NCBI RefSeq assembly: GCF_000381125.1
Contig: NZ_KB905946.1
Coordinates: forward strand, 1 to 64,000
DNA length: 64,000 nt
Direction: 5' to 3'
Source of the DNA: Caldimonas manganoxidans ATCC BAA-369
GTDB taxonomy: Bacteria; Pseudomonadota; Gammaproteobacteria; Burkholderiales; Burkholderiaceae_C
The notes beneath the pieces were generated by a model that saw only the letters and a list, made by a program, of their open reading frames with translations, searched no databases and had not been told where the DNA came from. Shown piece by piece: positions 24,917-34,004 of this stretch. The position numbers and the translations under genes are program-made. The number at the start of each line of letters is the position of its first letter. The stretch's first letter is position 1.

Positions 24917-25468
24917 TCAGGCGAAGACTTCGGCCTGACTCAGCCAGGCGCCCTGCGCGTCTTTGGCCGACACCTGAGGCGGCACACCAGCATCGGGCCA
25001 ATCGATGCCCAGGGTCGGATCGTCCCAACGGATGCAGCGCTCGGCCTGCGGTGCGTAATAGGCCGTGGTCTTGTAGAGGAAGTCGGCGCTGTCGCTGAGC
25101 ACCAGGAATCCGTGGGCAAAGCCCGCAGGAATCCACAACTGCCGGTGATTGTCCCCGCTGAGCTCCACCCCCACCCACTGGCCAAAGCGTGGACTGGATC
25201 GGCGCAGGTCCACCGCCACGTCGAACACCCGGCCGTGCGTGACGCGCACGAGTTTGCCTTGGGCATTGGGGTGGAGCTGGTAGTGCAGTCCGCGCAGCAC
25301 GCCGCGGCGCGAGCGCGAATGGTTGTCCTGCACGAAATCGACATGGGTGCCGACGGCTTCGTCGAAGACGGACTGCCGAAAGCTTTCGAGGAAGAAGCCG
25401 CGTTCATCGCCGAAAACACGCGGCTCGAAGACGAGCACCTCGGGCAAGCGGGTGGCCGTGACGTTCAT
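24917..25468 (-). CDS. rfbC: dTDP-4-dehydrorhamnose 3,5-epimerase
   Basis: A 183-residue cupin-fold epimerase, third step of dTDP-L-rhamnose synthesis. Diagnostic motifs are VLVFEPRVFGDERGFFLESF, DNHSRSRRGVLRGLHYQ (with the catalytic His) and WIPAGFAHGFLVLS. The ATG overlaps the rfbA stop at one base, so translation of rfbB-rfbD-rfbA-rfbC is largely coupled. The set is complete in this window, so the cell can make dTDP-L-rhamnose for LPS or exopolysaccharide. Confidence 0.95.
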   Translation of the reverse strand: MNVTATRLPEVLVFEPRVFGDERGFFLESFRQSVFDEAVGTHVDFVQDNHSRSRRGVLRGLHYQLHPNAQGKLVRVTHGRVFDVAVDLRRSSPRFGQWVGVELSGDNHRQLWIPAGFAHGFLVLSDSADFLYKTTAYYAPQAERCIRWDDPTLGIDWPDAGVPPQVSAKDAQGAWLSQAEVFA

Positions 25469-26349
25469 CAGAACACCTTTTCCGTGAGGAGCTGCAGCAG
25501 GTACCGCCCGTAGCCGCTCTTGGCCAAGGGTTCGGCCAGTCGGGCCAGCTGCTCGGCATCGATCCAGCCTTGGCGCCAGGCGATTTCCTCGGGACAGCAG
25601 ATCTTCAGGCCCTGGCGCTTTTCCAAGGTCTGGATGAACTGGCTGGCCTCGATGAGCGAGTCGTGCGTGCCGGTGTCGAGCCAGGCATCCCCTCGGCCCA
25701 ACACTTGCACGTCGAGCTCACCGGCTTGCAGATACAGCCGATTGAGGTCGGTGATCTCGAGTTCACCACGTGCGCTGGGCTGCAGCGTTTTGGCGCGTTC
25801 GACCACCTGGGCGTCGTAAAAATACAGGCCCGTCACGGCATACCGGCTCTTGGGCTGCCGCGGCTTTTCTTCCAGACTGATGGCCCGGCCAGCCGCATCG
25901 AACTCCACCACCCCGTAGCGCTCGGGGTCGTGCACCGGGTAGGCAAAGACCGTGGCCCCGCGCTGGCGGGCTTGCGCGACCTTCAGGCGTGCAGCCAGAT
26001 CGTGGCCGTAGAAGATGTTGTCGCCCAGCACCAGTGCGCTGGGCGCACCGGCCAGGAAGCGCTCGCCGATCAGAAATGCCTGGGCCAGGCCATCGGGGCT
26101 GGGTTGCACGGCGTACTGCAGGGACACGCCCCAGGCGCTGCCATCGCCCAGCAGTTGCTGAAAGCGCGGCGTGTCCTGCGGCGTGGAAATCACGAGGATC
26201 TCGCGGATGCCCGCCAGCATCAGGGCCGACAGCGGGTAGTAGATCATCGGCTTGTCATAGACCGGCAGCAATTGCTTGCTGATCGCCAAGGTGGCCGGAT
26301 GCAGCCGGGTGCCGGAGCCGCCGGCGAGGATGAGGCCTTTGCGGGTCAT
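25468..26349 (-). CDS. rfbA: Glucose-1-phosphate thymidylyltransferase
   Basis: A 293-residue nucleotidyltransferase that makes dTDP-glucose, the first step of dTDP-rhamnose synthesis. It starts with [18 protein letters not shown], the substrate-binding loop, and continues with [16 protein letters not shown] and [12 protein letters not shown]. The length and the C-terminal [20 protein letters not shown] match RmlA. The ATG at 26349 was chosen over one two codons upstream. Between this gene and rfbD lies about 190 bp of tandem GC-rich repeat, so the rfb genes may form two transcription segments. Confidence 0.95.
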   Translation of the reverse strand: MTRKGLILAGGSGTRLHPATLAISKQLLPVYDKPMIYYPLSALMLAGIREILVISTPQDTPRFQQLLGDGSAWGVSLQYAVQPSPDGLAQAFLIGERFLAGAPSALVLGDNIFYGHDLAARLKVAQARQRGATVFAYPVHDPERYGVVEFDAAGRAISLEEKPRQPKSRYAVTGLYFYDAQVVERAKTLQPSARGELEITDLNRLYLQAGELDVQVLGRGDAWLDTGTHDSLIEASQFIQTLEKRQGLKICCPEEIAWRQGWIDAEQLARLAEPLAKSGYGRYLLQLLTEKVF

Positions 26350-26351
26350 GA

Positions 26352-26520
26352 CCACCCCCCGACGGCCGTACCGGCCGCCACCCCCCCAAGGGGGGCCGGG
26401 CCTGGCTTGGGGCGGCCCGGCGCGGCGGCCCGGGACCCCCCCCCAACGGCCGTACCGGCCGCCCCCCCCCCAAGGGGGGCCGGGCCTGGCTTGGGGCGGC
26501 CCGGCGCGGCGGGCCGGGGC
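26352..26520. repeat. Two tandem copies of a GC-rich palindromic repeat between rfbD and rfbA
   Basis: Two near-identical units of about 70 bp recur with an 84-bp period. They run from CGGCCGTACCGGCCGCC at 26363 and again at 26447, each followed by CCCCCAAGGGGGGCCGGGCC and then TTGGGGCGGCCCGGCGCGGC. Each unit has nested inverted repeats (CGGCCGTACCGGCCG and CCCCCAAGGGGG) and would fold strongly in RNA. It resembles family-specific intergenic repeats of Comamonadaceae. A role as transcript attenuator or mRNA stabiliser inside the rfb operon is possible but inferred. Confidence 0.75.
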
Positions 26521-26560
26521 GATGCGATGACGTGAGCGTGTGTCATGTGTCGTCGAGCGT

Positions 26561-27457
26561 TTAGGGCAGGATTTCAGCGAGCATGCGGTCCACCCCTTGC
26601 TGCCAGGGCGGCAGGTGCAGGCCGAAGGCTTCGCGCAGGCGGGTGGTGTCGAGACGGGAGTTCAAGGGCCGGCGCGCCGGTGTGGGATACGCATCGGTGG
26701 GCACGGGCTCGATGGCCTGCGGCAGCACGCGGATGGGCTGTCCGTGAGCGCGGGCCCGTTCGATGACATGGCGTGCATAGTCGAACCAGTTCGTCTGGCC
26801 CGCGGCCACCAGGTGGTACAACCCCGCCAGCTCCGGCCGGGCCTGCACGGTGCGCAAGGCATGCGCTGTCACGTCGGCGATCAAGTCGGCCCCGGTCGGG
26901 GCGCCGACCTGGTCGCTCACCACGGTGAGGCGGTCCCGCTGGCTGGCCAGGCGCAGCATGGTCTTGGCAAAGTTGCTTCCCCGGGACGCATAGACCCAGC
27001 TGGTGCGGAAAATCAGACACCGACAACCGCTTTGCATGATGAGCCGCTCGCCTTCGAGCTTGCTGCGGCCGTAGACATTGAGCGGCGCGGTGGGCTCGTC
27101 CTCGCGGCGAGGGTGCTCGCCACTGCCGTCGAAGACATAGTCGGTGCTGTAGTGCACCAGCCAGGCGCCCATGGCCTTGGCCTCGCGGGCCAACACGGCA
27201 GGGGCGGTGGCATTGAGCAAGGTGGCCTGCGCGGGTTCGCTCTCGGCACGGTCCACCGCGGTGTAGGCCGCGGCATTGACGATCACGTCCGGGCGCAGCG
27301 TGCGCACCGTGCAGGCCAAGCCGTCGAGCTGCGCCAAATCCCCACACAAGCCGTCCAGGCCCTGGCGATCGAGCGCCACCAGCTGGCCCAGCGGGGCCAG
27401 CGCGCGCTGCAGCTCCCAGCCGAGCTGACCGTTTTTTCCCAAGAGCAGCAGCTTCAT
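26561..27457 (-). CDS. rfbD: dTDP-4-dehydrorhamnose reductase
   Basis: A 298-residue extended short-chain dehydrogenase that reduces dTDP-4-keto-L-rhamnose with NAD(P)H, the last step of the pathway. Seen motifs are the nucleotide loop [25 protein letters not shown], the catalytic [18 protein letters not shown] with the Tyr-x3-Lys pair, and FRTSWVYA. The ATG at 27457 overlaps the rfbB stop (ATGA). Longer readings begin within rfbB. It lies second in the rfbB-rfbD-rfbA-rfbC order. Confidence 0.95.
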   Translation of the reverse strand: MKLLLLGKNGQLGWELQRALAPLGQLVALDRQGLDGLCGDLAQLDGLACTVRTLRPDVIVNAAAYTAVDRAESEPAQATLLNATAPAVLAREAKAMGAWLVHYSTDYVFDGSGEHPRREDEPTAPLNVYGRSKLEGERLIMQSGCRCLIFRTSWVYASRGSNFAKTMLRLASQRDRLTVVSDQVGAPTGADLIADVTAHALRTVQARPELAGLYHLVAAGQTNWFDYARHVIERARAHGQPIRVLPQAIEPVPTDAYPTPARRPLNSRLDTTRLREAFGLHLPPWQQGVDRMLAEILP

Positions 27458-28527
27458 GCGACCTTGGCGTGGGCCGACGGGTACTGCGTGGCCATCCATT
27501 CGCGGTAGGCGCCGCTTTGCACCTGAGCCACCCACTGGGGGTGATCGAGATACCACTGCACGGTCTTGCGGATGCCGGTGGCGAAGGTTTCGGCCGGTCG
27601 CCAGCCGAGCTCGCGCTCGATCTTGCGCGCATCGATGGCGTAGCGTCGGTCATGGCCGGGGCGGTCCTTCACGAAGGTGATGAGCCGGCTGTAAGGCCCG
27701 GCCGGATCGGGCCGCAGTTCGTCGAGCAAGGCGCACACGGTGCGCACGATCTCGAGGTTGGTCATTTCATTGCAGCCGCCAACGTTGTAGGTCTCGCCCA
27801 CACGGCCACGCGCCAGCACGGTACGAATGGCGCTGCAATGGTCTTTGACATAGAGCCAATCGCGCACGTTCGAGCCATCGCCATAGACCGGCAGTGGCTT
27901 GCCGGCCAGGGCATTGACGATCATCAGCGGGATGAGTTTTTCGGGGAAGTGATAGGGGCCATAGTTGTTCGAGCAGTTCGTGGTGAGCACCGGCAGGCCA
28001 TAGGTGTGAAACCAGGCCCGCACGAGATGATCGCTGGCGGCCTTGCTGGCCGAATAGGGGCTGTTGGGCTGGTAAGGATGGCTTTCGGTGAAGGCTGGGT
28101 CTTGCGGCCCCAAGGATCCATAGACCTCGTCGGTGGAGACATGGAGAAAGCGGAAGGCCGCCTGCTCGTCGGCCGGCAAGGCCTGCCAATGGGTGCGGGC
28201 CGCCTCCAGCAGCGTGAAGGTGCCTTGCACATTGGTGCGGATGAAGGCAGCCGGGCCATGGATGGAGCGGTCCACATGGCTTTCGGCCGCGAAGTGCACG
28301 ATGGCGCGCGGCCGGTGCGCAGCCAGCAGCCGATCGAGCAAGGCACGGTCGCAAATGTCGCCATGGACGAAGACATGGCGGGGGTCGCCGCGCAGGCTGT
28401 CGAGGTTGTGCAAATTGCCCGCGTAGGTGAGGGCGTCCAGGTTGAGCACGGGCTCGTCACTGTGTGCGAGCCAATCCAGCACGAAGTTGCTGCCGATGAA
28501 GCCGGCGCCGCCGGTGACGAGGATCAT
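27454..28527 (-). CDS. rfbB: dTDP-glucose 4,6-dehydratase
   Basis: A 357-residue NAD-dependent dehydratase, second enzyme of dTDP-rhamnose synthesis. It starts [19 protein letters not shown] with the glycine-rich NAD loop. It also has [24 protein letters not shown] with the catalytic Thr-Asp-Glu, [14 protein letters not shown] with the Tyr-x3-Lys pair, and [19 protein letters not shown]. The ATG at 28527 gives the family start; an open frame continues far upstream but overlaps ugd on the other strand and is not real. It is the first rfb gene, divergent from ugd across a 246-bp GC-rich gap. Confidence 0.95.
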   Translation of the reverse strand: MILVTGGAGFIGSNFVLDWLAHSDEPVLNLDALTYAGNLHNLDSLRGDPRHVFVHGDICDRALLDRLLAAHRPRAIVHFAAESHVDRSIHGPAAFIRTNVQGTFTLLEAARTHWQALPADEQAAFRFLHVSTDEVYGSLGPQDPAFTESHPYQPNSPYSASKAASDHLVRAWFHTYGLPVLTTNCSNNYGPYHFPEKLIPLMIVNALAGKPLPVYGDGSNVRDWLYVKDHCSAIRTVLARGRVGETYNVGGCNEMTNLEIVRTVCALLDELRPDPAGPYSRLITFVKDRPGHDRRYAIDARKIERELGWRPAETFATGIRKTVQWYLDHPQWVAQVQSGAYREWMATQYPSAHAKVA

Positions 28528-28773
28528 GGGTGAAAGCCTGCCTGATGAAATGAGTGCTCGGCACACCGTGCCGAGCCATGACCCCGTATTGTGCGAGGCC
28601 GGCGTGCGTCGGCCAACCGTCGACCACCCCCATGTCGGGGATGCAGGCTGCGCCGGCCCCCAGCTGTGGGGCCCCAGCCCGGCGCCCATGGCCCGGCCTG
28701 GGAGCCAAGGGGATAATCCGCGCCATGGTGCCCACCGCAGCCTGGGCACCCCCCTACGTTTGCGGAGATTGCA
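28528..28773. promoter_or_regulatory. Divergent intergenic region between rfbB and ugd
   Basis: This gap should hold promoters for the leftward rfb genes and rightward ugd. It contains GC-rich dyads such as GGCCCC-AGCTGT-GGGGCC near 28656-28674, which look like remains of a dispersed repeat. No operator could be named. Confidence 0.4.
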
Positions 28774-30144
28774 TTGAAAATCGCTATCATCGGATCGGGT
28801 TATGTCGGCCTGGTCACGGGGGCTTGCTTTGCCGACTTGGGCATCCATGTCACCTGCATCGACATCGACGAGGACAAGGTGCGTCGCCTGCAGCAAGGCG
28901 AAGTGCCCATCTACGAGCCGGGACTGGAAGCACTGATCCGCCCGGCCTTGGCCAACGGTCGGCTGCATTTCACCAGCGACGTGCGCGCAGGCGTGGCCGG
29001 GCGCGAAGTGGTGTTCATTGCCGTAGGCACCCCTTCGGACGAAGACGGCTCGGCCGATTTGCGCCACGTGCTGGCAGCGGCCCGCTCGCTGGCCGAAGCC
29101 ATCGACGGCTTCACGGTGGTGGTGGACAAAAGCACGGTGCCGGTGGGCACGGCCGACCGGGTGCGCGAGGAGATCGCCGCGGTGCTGCGCCGCCGGGGCG
29201 TGACGCATGAATTCGCGGTCGTCTCCAACCCGGAGTTCCTGAAGGAAGGCGCGGCCGTGGCCGACTTCATGCGGCCCGACCGCATCGTGCTGGGCCTGCC
29301 CGGTGGTGAGCTGGGCCGCCGCGCGCGCGAAGTGATGGACCGGCTGTACGAGCCGCTGCAACGCAACCATCCGCGCACGATCTACATGGATGTGCGTTCG
29401 GCCGAACTCACCAAATACGCCGCCAACGCGATGCTGGCCACACGCATCAGCTTCATGAACGAGCTGGCCAATCTGGCCGATGCCGTGGGCGCCGACATCG
29501 AAGCCGTGCGTGTGGGCATTGGCTCGGACTCGCGCATCGGTTACGACTTCTTGTACGCTGGCACGGGCTATGGCGGCTCGTGCTTTCCGAAGGACACGCG
29601 CGCGATTTTGCACACCGCGCGCGAGCATGGCGTGCAGTTGCAAGTGATTGGCGCCGTCGAACAAGTCAACGAGCGTCAAAAGCGGGTGCTGGTGCGCAAG
29701 ATCACCGCACGCCTGGGCGAGAACCTGAACGGCCGCCGCTTTGCGCTATGGGGCCTGGCCTTCAAACCCAACACGGACGACATGCGGGATGCCCCCAGTC
29801 GGGTGATCATCCGCGAGCTGCTGGTGCGCGGGGCGGAGGTGACCGCCTACGACCCGGTGGCCACGAAGGAGGCGCAACGCGTGCTGCGGCAAGATCTGGC
29901 CGACCTGCCCGGCGGGTTCGAGCGGGTGCGCTTCGTCGAGACGCCCGATGCGGCCTTGCCTGGCGCCGATGCCTTGGTGATTGCCACCGAATGGAAAATT
30001 TTCCGCAGCCCCGACTTCGGCGCGCTGCGCTCGCAGCTCAAGCAGCCGCTGGTGTTCGATGGGCGGAATCTGTATGCGCCCCAACGCATGCTTGAAGAAG
30101 GCATCGAATACCACGCCATCGGCCGGCCCATGCCGCAACGCTAA
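28774..30144 (+). CDS. ugd: UDP-glucose 6-dehydrogenase
   Basis: A 456-residue enzyme that oxidises UDP-glucose twice to UDP-glucuronate using NAD. The N-terminal Rossmann loop is [19 protein letters not shown]. The catalytic cysteine lies in [15 protein letters not shown]. The middle lysine-containing [21 protein letters not shown] and the C-terminal [18 protein letters not shown] are as expected. The start is TTG at 28774 with a CGGAGAT site eight bases upstream; no ATG gives a full Rossmann fold. It stands alone on the plus strand between rfbB and the minus-strand glycosyltransferase. Its product feeds acidic polysaccharide synthesis. Confidence 0.95.
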   Translation: MKIAIIGSGYVGLVTGACFADLGIHVTCIDIDEDKVRRLQQGEVPIYEPGLEALIRPALANGRLHFTSDVRAGVAGREVVFIAVGTPSDEDGSADLRHVLAAARSLAEAIDGFTVVVDKSTVPVGTADRVREEIAAVLRRRGVTHEFAVVSNPEFLKEGAAVADFMRPDRIVLGLPGGELGRRAREVMDRLYEPLQRNHPRTIYMDVRSAELTKYAANAMLATRISFMNELANLADAVGADIEAVRVGIGSDSRIGYDFLYAGTGYGGSCFPKDTRAILHTAREHGVQLQVIGAVEQVNERQKRVLVRKITARLGENLNGRRFALWGLAFKPNTDDMRDAPSRVIIRELLVRGAEVTAYDPVATKEAQRVLRQDLADLPGGFERVRFVETPDAALPGADALVIATEWKIFRSPDFGALRSQLKQPLVFDGRNLYAPQRMLEEGIEYHAIGRPMPQR

Positions 30145-31292
30145 GACGGTGGCTCTTCGGCGTCCAGCCAGTGGGCGCAGCCGTGTTGCAGGATGCGCCG
30201 GCGCAGCGCGGGCGTGGCCCCACGCACGCGCAAGGGTTGCCCGCTGAGCAGTTGATGGGCCTGCACGAGCAACAACAAACCCATGGCTTGGGGGTCGAGA
30301 TCGCGCAGGCCCGACAGCTCGATCTCCAGCGGCTGCGGCCTGTGCAAAGCCTGCTTCAATGCCTGGCGCAGCGGCTCGATGGTCAGCCCACAGGCCACAC
30401 CGGCCAGCCGCACACGCTGGCCCCCCTCCTCCGCCACGGGCTCGACTCGCACGTCCAGCGCGGGGCAACCGCGCCAACGCCTGCGCGCCCACCACAGCGG
30501 CAGCAAGCAGCCCGTCAGCAGCGGCAGCGCGGCCGCGGCATCGCGCGCATAGCGCTTCCACAGCGCAGGCTCTTGCAGGATCCGCCACAGCCATTCCAAG
30601 CCCAGATGTCGCCAGGCCGCCGGCGCGCGGCGCACCGTGCCGGCCTGGAAGTTGACCACCGCCCCGAGATGACTGATGAGCGGGGCGTGCAGCTGCGGGT
30701 GGTTGTGCGCGATCCAGGCCTGCCCTTTCTGGGCGCCCAGGGCCACGACGACGAAATCCGCCCCGCTCGCATTGATGCGCGCCCAGGTCTGCGGCGTGCT
30801 CATCGACTCGAGCGACCCAAAGCCCGGGGACTCGAAGCCCACGCAGCGCAAGCCCCCTGCGCGCGCATTGAGGCGCTCGCAGGCCGCCTGAGCCGCCCCC
30901 TCGGGGCCGCCGAAGAAATAGACCTTGAGCGGCGCGGCCGCATCCTCGCGGCTCAAGGCCTCGAACAGATCCGAGCCGGCCACCCGCTGGCGCAGCGGCA
31001 GCCCCAGCAGCCGCGCCGCCCACACCAGGGGCATGCCATCGGCCAAGCTGAGCTGGCTCATCAACACCGAACGTCGGAACGCGGCATCCTTGCGCGCGGC
31101 GATCACGAAGTTCAGGTTCGGCGTGGACACCCAGCAGCGTCGCCCGCTGCGTGCGGCCTCGCGCAGCGCCTGCACGGCGCCGGGCAGGTCGATGACGTCG
31201 AAGGGCAGGCCCCACAGGCAGACCACCCGGCGGTCCAGGTCGATGACCGGCGCACGAGCCGGTGGGGACAGCGCGCTGACCTCGCCCGGCAT
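30141..31292 (-). CDS. WecG/TagA/CpsF glycosyltransferase fused to a C-terminal STAS domain
   Basis: A 383-residue protein. Residues 25-240 form a WecG/TagA/CpsF (GT26) glycosyltransferase domain with TPNLNFV (57-63), [13 protein letters not shown] (83-95), GSDLFE (106-111), FFGG (126-129) and GAQKGQAWI (186-194), ending [17 protein letters not shown] (221-237). A short hydrophobic stretch (about 254-268) follows. Residues 293-377 then read as a STAS domain: a strand, a helix, [20 protein letters not shown] with an acidic residue before the DP turn, and a closing [20 protein letters not shown]26 enzymes add an N-acetylmannosaminuronic-type or similar sugar to a lipid carrier. The STAS addition is unusual and suggests regulation. 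Its ATG overlaps the manC stop by one base (TGATG). Confidence 0.85.
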   Translation of the reverse strand: MPGEVSALSPPARAPVIDLDRRVVCLWGLPFDVIDLPGAVQALREAARSGRRCWVSTPNLNFVIAARKDAAFRRSVLMSQLSLADGMPLVWAARLLGLPLRQRVAGSDLFEALSREDAAAPLKVYFFGGPEGAAQAACERLNARAGGLRCVGFESPGFGSLESMSTPQTWARINASGADFVVVALGAQKGQAWIAHNHPQLHAPLISHLGAVVNFQAGTVRRAPAAWRHLGLEWLWRILQEPALWKRYARDAAAALPLLTGCLLPLWWARRRWRGCPALDVRVEPVAEEGGQRVRLAGVACGLTIEPLRQALKQALHRPQPLEIELSGLRDLDPQAMGLLLLVQAHQLLSGQPLRVRGATPALRRRILQHGCAHWLDAEEPPS

Positions 31293-32734
31293 CAGTCCAC
31301 ACGCCCGTAGTGGTCCTCGAAGCGCACGATGTCGTCCTCGCCGAGATAGGCGCCAGACTGCACCTCGATGATCTCCAGCGGCAGCTTGCCTGGATTGGCC
31401 AGGCGGTGGCGCTGGCCCAAAGGAATGTAAGTAGACTGGTTTTCGGTGAGCAAGAAAGTGCGGTCTTCGCAGGTGACCTCGGCCGTGCCGCGCACGACGA
31501 TCCAATGCTCGGCGCGGTGGTGGTGCATTTGCAGGCTCAGCCGCGCCCCCGGGTTGACGACGATGCGCTTGACTTGGAAGCGCTCGCCGGCGTCGATGGC
31601 GTCGTACCAGCCCCAGGGCCGGTAGACCTTGCGATGCTGCAACGCCTGTTGGTCGCCGTTGCGGCGCAAACGCTCGACGATCTTCTTGACCGACTGGGTG
31701 TGGGCCTTGTTGGCCACCAAGACCGCATCGGGCGTCTCGACGACGACGGCATCCTCCATCCCCACGGTGGCCACCAGCCGTGAGTGGGCCATCACCAAGC
31801 TGTTGCGGGTGTCTTCAAGCAGTGCCGGGCCGCGCACCGCATTGCCGTGCTCGTCCTTGTCGGCCACGGCCCACAGGGCATCCCAGGCGCCCACATCGGA
31901 CCAGCCCACGCTCATGGGCACCACCACGCCGGCACCGAGATCCGGGTGCGCGGCCAGCTTTTCCATCACGGCGTAATCGATGGAGTCCGTCGGGCAGGCT
32001 TCGAAGGCGGCACGATCCACCCGCAGGAAGTCGAGGTCCCGGCGCGCACCGGCCACCGCCTGCTCGCAAGCGGCCAGGATCGCCGGCGCGAGCCGCTGAA
32101 CCGCACGGCGCCAGGTCGAGGCCCGCAACAAGAAGATGCCGGCGTTCCAAAAGTACTCGCCACTGGCCACGTAGGCGGCCGCCTGTGGCGCATCGGGCTT
32201 CTCGACGAAGGCGTCGATGCGGCAAGCCCGCCCCGTCTGATTCAAGCGCTGGCCAGCCCGGATGTAACCGTAGCCCGTCTCAGGCCGGTCGGGCACGACG
32301 CCGAAGGTGACCAAAGCGCCCTGCCCGGCCGGCGGCACGCCCTCCATGACGGCTCGTCCAAACGCGCTCACATCGCGCACGACATGGTCCGACGGCATGA
32401 CCAGCAGCAAGGGATCGTCGCCGTCGGCCAAGGCGGTCAATGCAGCCAGCGTGAGCGCCGGTGCAGTGTTGCGTCCGGTGGGCTCCAGCAGGATGCGCGA
32501 GGGCACCCCCACTTGGCGCAGTTGCTCGGCGATGACGAAGCGGTATTCCTCGTTGGCCACCACCAGCGCAGGCCCCACGTGCAATCCGTCCAGCCCCTGC
32601 AGCCGCTGCGCCGTGGCCTGCAGCAAGGAGTCGTCGCCCAGCAAGGCCAGCAGCTGCTTCGGGTAATGCTCTCGGGAAGCCGGCCACAGGCGGGTGCCTG
32701 AGCCGCCACACAGGATGACGGGTTGAATCTGCAT
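31292..32734 (-). CDS. manC: Mannose-1-phosphate guanylyltransferase / mannose-6-phosphate isomerase
   Basis: A 480-residue bifunctional enzyme. The N-terminal nucleotidyltransferase domain (to about residue 345) begins with VILCGGSGTRLWPASREHYPK and makes GDP-mannose. The C-terminal cupin-fold phosphomannose isomerase domain has YRPWGWYDAID, HHHRAEHWIVVRGTA and YIPLGQRHRLANPG, with histidines for metal. The length and domain order are those of ManC/AlgA/CpsB. It is coupled to the downstream glycosyltransferase gene by overlapping stop and start. Its product could feed an exopolysaccharide that also uses rhamnose and glucuronate from the neighbouring genes. Confidence 0.95.
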   Translation of the reverse strand: MQIQPVILCGGSGTRLWPASREHYPKQLLALLGDDSLLQATAQRLQGLDGLHVGPALVVANEEYRFVIAEQLRQVGVPSRILLEPTGRNTAPALTLAALTALADGDDPLLLVMPSDHVVRDVSAFGRAVMEGVPPAGQGALVTFGVVPDRPETGYGYIRAGQRLNQTGRACRIDAFVEKPDAPQAAAYVASGEYFWNAGIFLLRASTWRRAVQRLAPAILAACEQAVAGARRDLDFLRVDRAAFEACPTDSIDYAVMEKLAAHPDLGAGVVVPMSVGWSDVGAWDALWAVADKDEHGNAVRGPALLEDTRNSLVMAHSRLVATVGMEDAVVVETPDAVLVANKAHTQSVKKIVERLRRNGDQQALQHRKVYRPWGWYDAIDAGERFQVKRIVVNPGARLSLQMHHHRAEHWIVVRGTAEVTCEDRTFLLTENQSTYIPLGQRHRLANPGKLPLEIIEVQSGAYLGEDDIVRFEDHYGRVD

Positions 32735-32815
32735 GCGCGCAAGATAGCAGGAACGGTCCGCATTGGACCGCCTGGCCTGCGCGCTGTCACCCCCGCCATT
32801 GCGGGATGCGCCCCT

Positions 32816-33781
32816 TCAAGGGGTGGCCTCGCCCAGCAAGCGGCGCGTGTGCTCGCGGTATTCGCTCGGGGGCATGCCGTAGCGCGACTTGAACACGCGG
32901 CTGAAATGCGCCAAATTGGCAAAGCCATGGGCCAGCGCGATCTCGGTGACCGAGCGGCGCGTCGGGCGCAGCAGTTCGCGCCGACAAGCCTCCAGGCGCT
33001 CGCGCAAGATGTAGCCGGCCACGCCCTCGGCTTCGTCCGAGAAGGCGTTGTACAGATGGCGCCGACTGCAGTTCAAAGCCGCCGCAATGGCCTCCACGTT
33101 CAGTCCCGGATCACCCAGGCGGGCGGCCACCAGCTGCTTGATGCGCTCTCTCAAGGCCTCTCGCTGGGACATCGCCGTGGCCCGCCCGGCCAGCTCCAGC
33201 AGCGACAAATGCACAAACTGCGTGATCGCCTCGCCCGCTGCGCGCGCGGCCTCGTCATGCATGCCGGGCAGCTCCCGATAGACGCTGCGCATGGTTTCCA
33301 GTGCCAAGCGGGCCACTCCTCCATGGCCACCGAGTCGCCGCGCCATCAGCTCGTCCAAGGCCAGCCCACGCTCCAGCAGGTGCGCCTTGGGCACCATCAC
33401 GATGAGATGCTCCACGCGCACCGGGTTGGCCACCGCGTAGGTCTCGGTGGTGTCGTAAATGCTCCATTGCCCCGGCGTGACCCAGGCCAGCCGGCCCTGT
33501 TGCTCGACACCGGCGCAGCCGCTGTACGGCGCCACGATCTTGAGGTAGCCGTGGTCGCTGCTGCGCGCTTTGTCGCGCGAGCGCATGACACGGTGGCGAT
33601 TGGCCTCCAATCGCGTGAGAATGACCGCACCGGCATGGGCGCTGACCATGCGTCCATCGAAGTCGGTGTCGCCGTAGACGTCGGACTCCAGGCCGCAGAA
33701 GAGCCGGCTGATCCACTCCGACCAAAAGGGCACCCGCTCGCGCGGCGCCACTTCATCGGTGTTCATCATCACGGTGGGCAT
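32816..33781 (-). CDS. AraC-family transcription regulator
   Basis: A 321-residue regulator with an AraC-binding-like N-terminal domain (about residues 10-190), typical of the AraC/XylS regulators of aromatic catabolism, and a C-terminal HTH_18 domain. The DNA-binding part shows LNVEAIAAALNCSRRHLYNAF, then SVTEIALAHGFANLAHFSRVF and YGMPPSEYR. The start at 33781 has AGGAG eight bases upstream; longer readings lack one. It is divergent from the liv-type transporter and aldehyde dehydrogenase genes across about 220 bp, so it likely controls them. An aromatic or aromatic-derived aldehyde inducer is a guess from family and neighbours. Confidence 0.85.
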   Translation of the reverse strand: MPTVMMNTDEVAPRERVPFWSEWISRLFCGLESDVYGDTDFDGRMVSAHAGAVILTRLEANRHRVMRSRDKARSSDHGYLKIVAPYSGCAGVEQQGRLAWVTPGQWSIYDTTETYAVANPVRVEHLIVMVPKAHLLERGLALDELMARRLGGHGGVARLALETMRSVYRELPGMHDEAARAAGEAITQFVHLSLLELAGRATAMSQREALRERIKQLVAARLGDPGLNVEAIAAALNCSRRHLYNAFSDEAEGVAGYILRERLEACRRELLRPTRRSVTEIALAHGFANLAHFSRVFKSRYGMPPSEYREHTRRLLGEATP

Positions 33782-34004
33782 GGGCTGAGCTCCTGAGTCG
33801 CAGCTGCTCATTATTCGAGGGCCGTTGGCCCCTGCAAAGGCTATCGGGCCCATAGCGCGGGTAAATCCCCAGCCGGTGTGCACGGATCGTCAAACCGCTG
33901 TGCATGCTCGGCAAAGCAGCCTGGCGGCCGTCTTCCTACCATCGCAGCTGGCTGTCGTTGGTGCAGCGCCACGACCAGACCCCCACAAGGAAAAGGAGAC
34001 TGCC
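33782..34004. promoter_or_regulatory. Divergent control region between the AraC regulator and the liv-type operon
   Basis: About 220 bp with no supported gene. It must contain promoters for both directions. A GGGCC..GGCCC pair near 33820-33860 and direct GTGCA repeats near 33880-33905 are visible, but no operator can be assigned with confidence. Confidence 0.35.

Noticed and set aside
27454-29679. Upstream extension of rfbB to over 740 codons
   Set aside because: The extension overlaps ugd on the opposite strand, and the normal RmlB start with its Rossmann loop lies at 28527.
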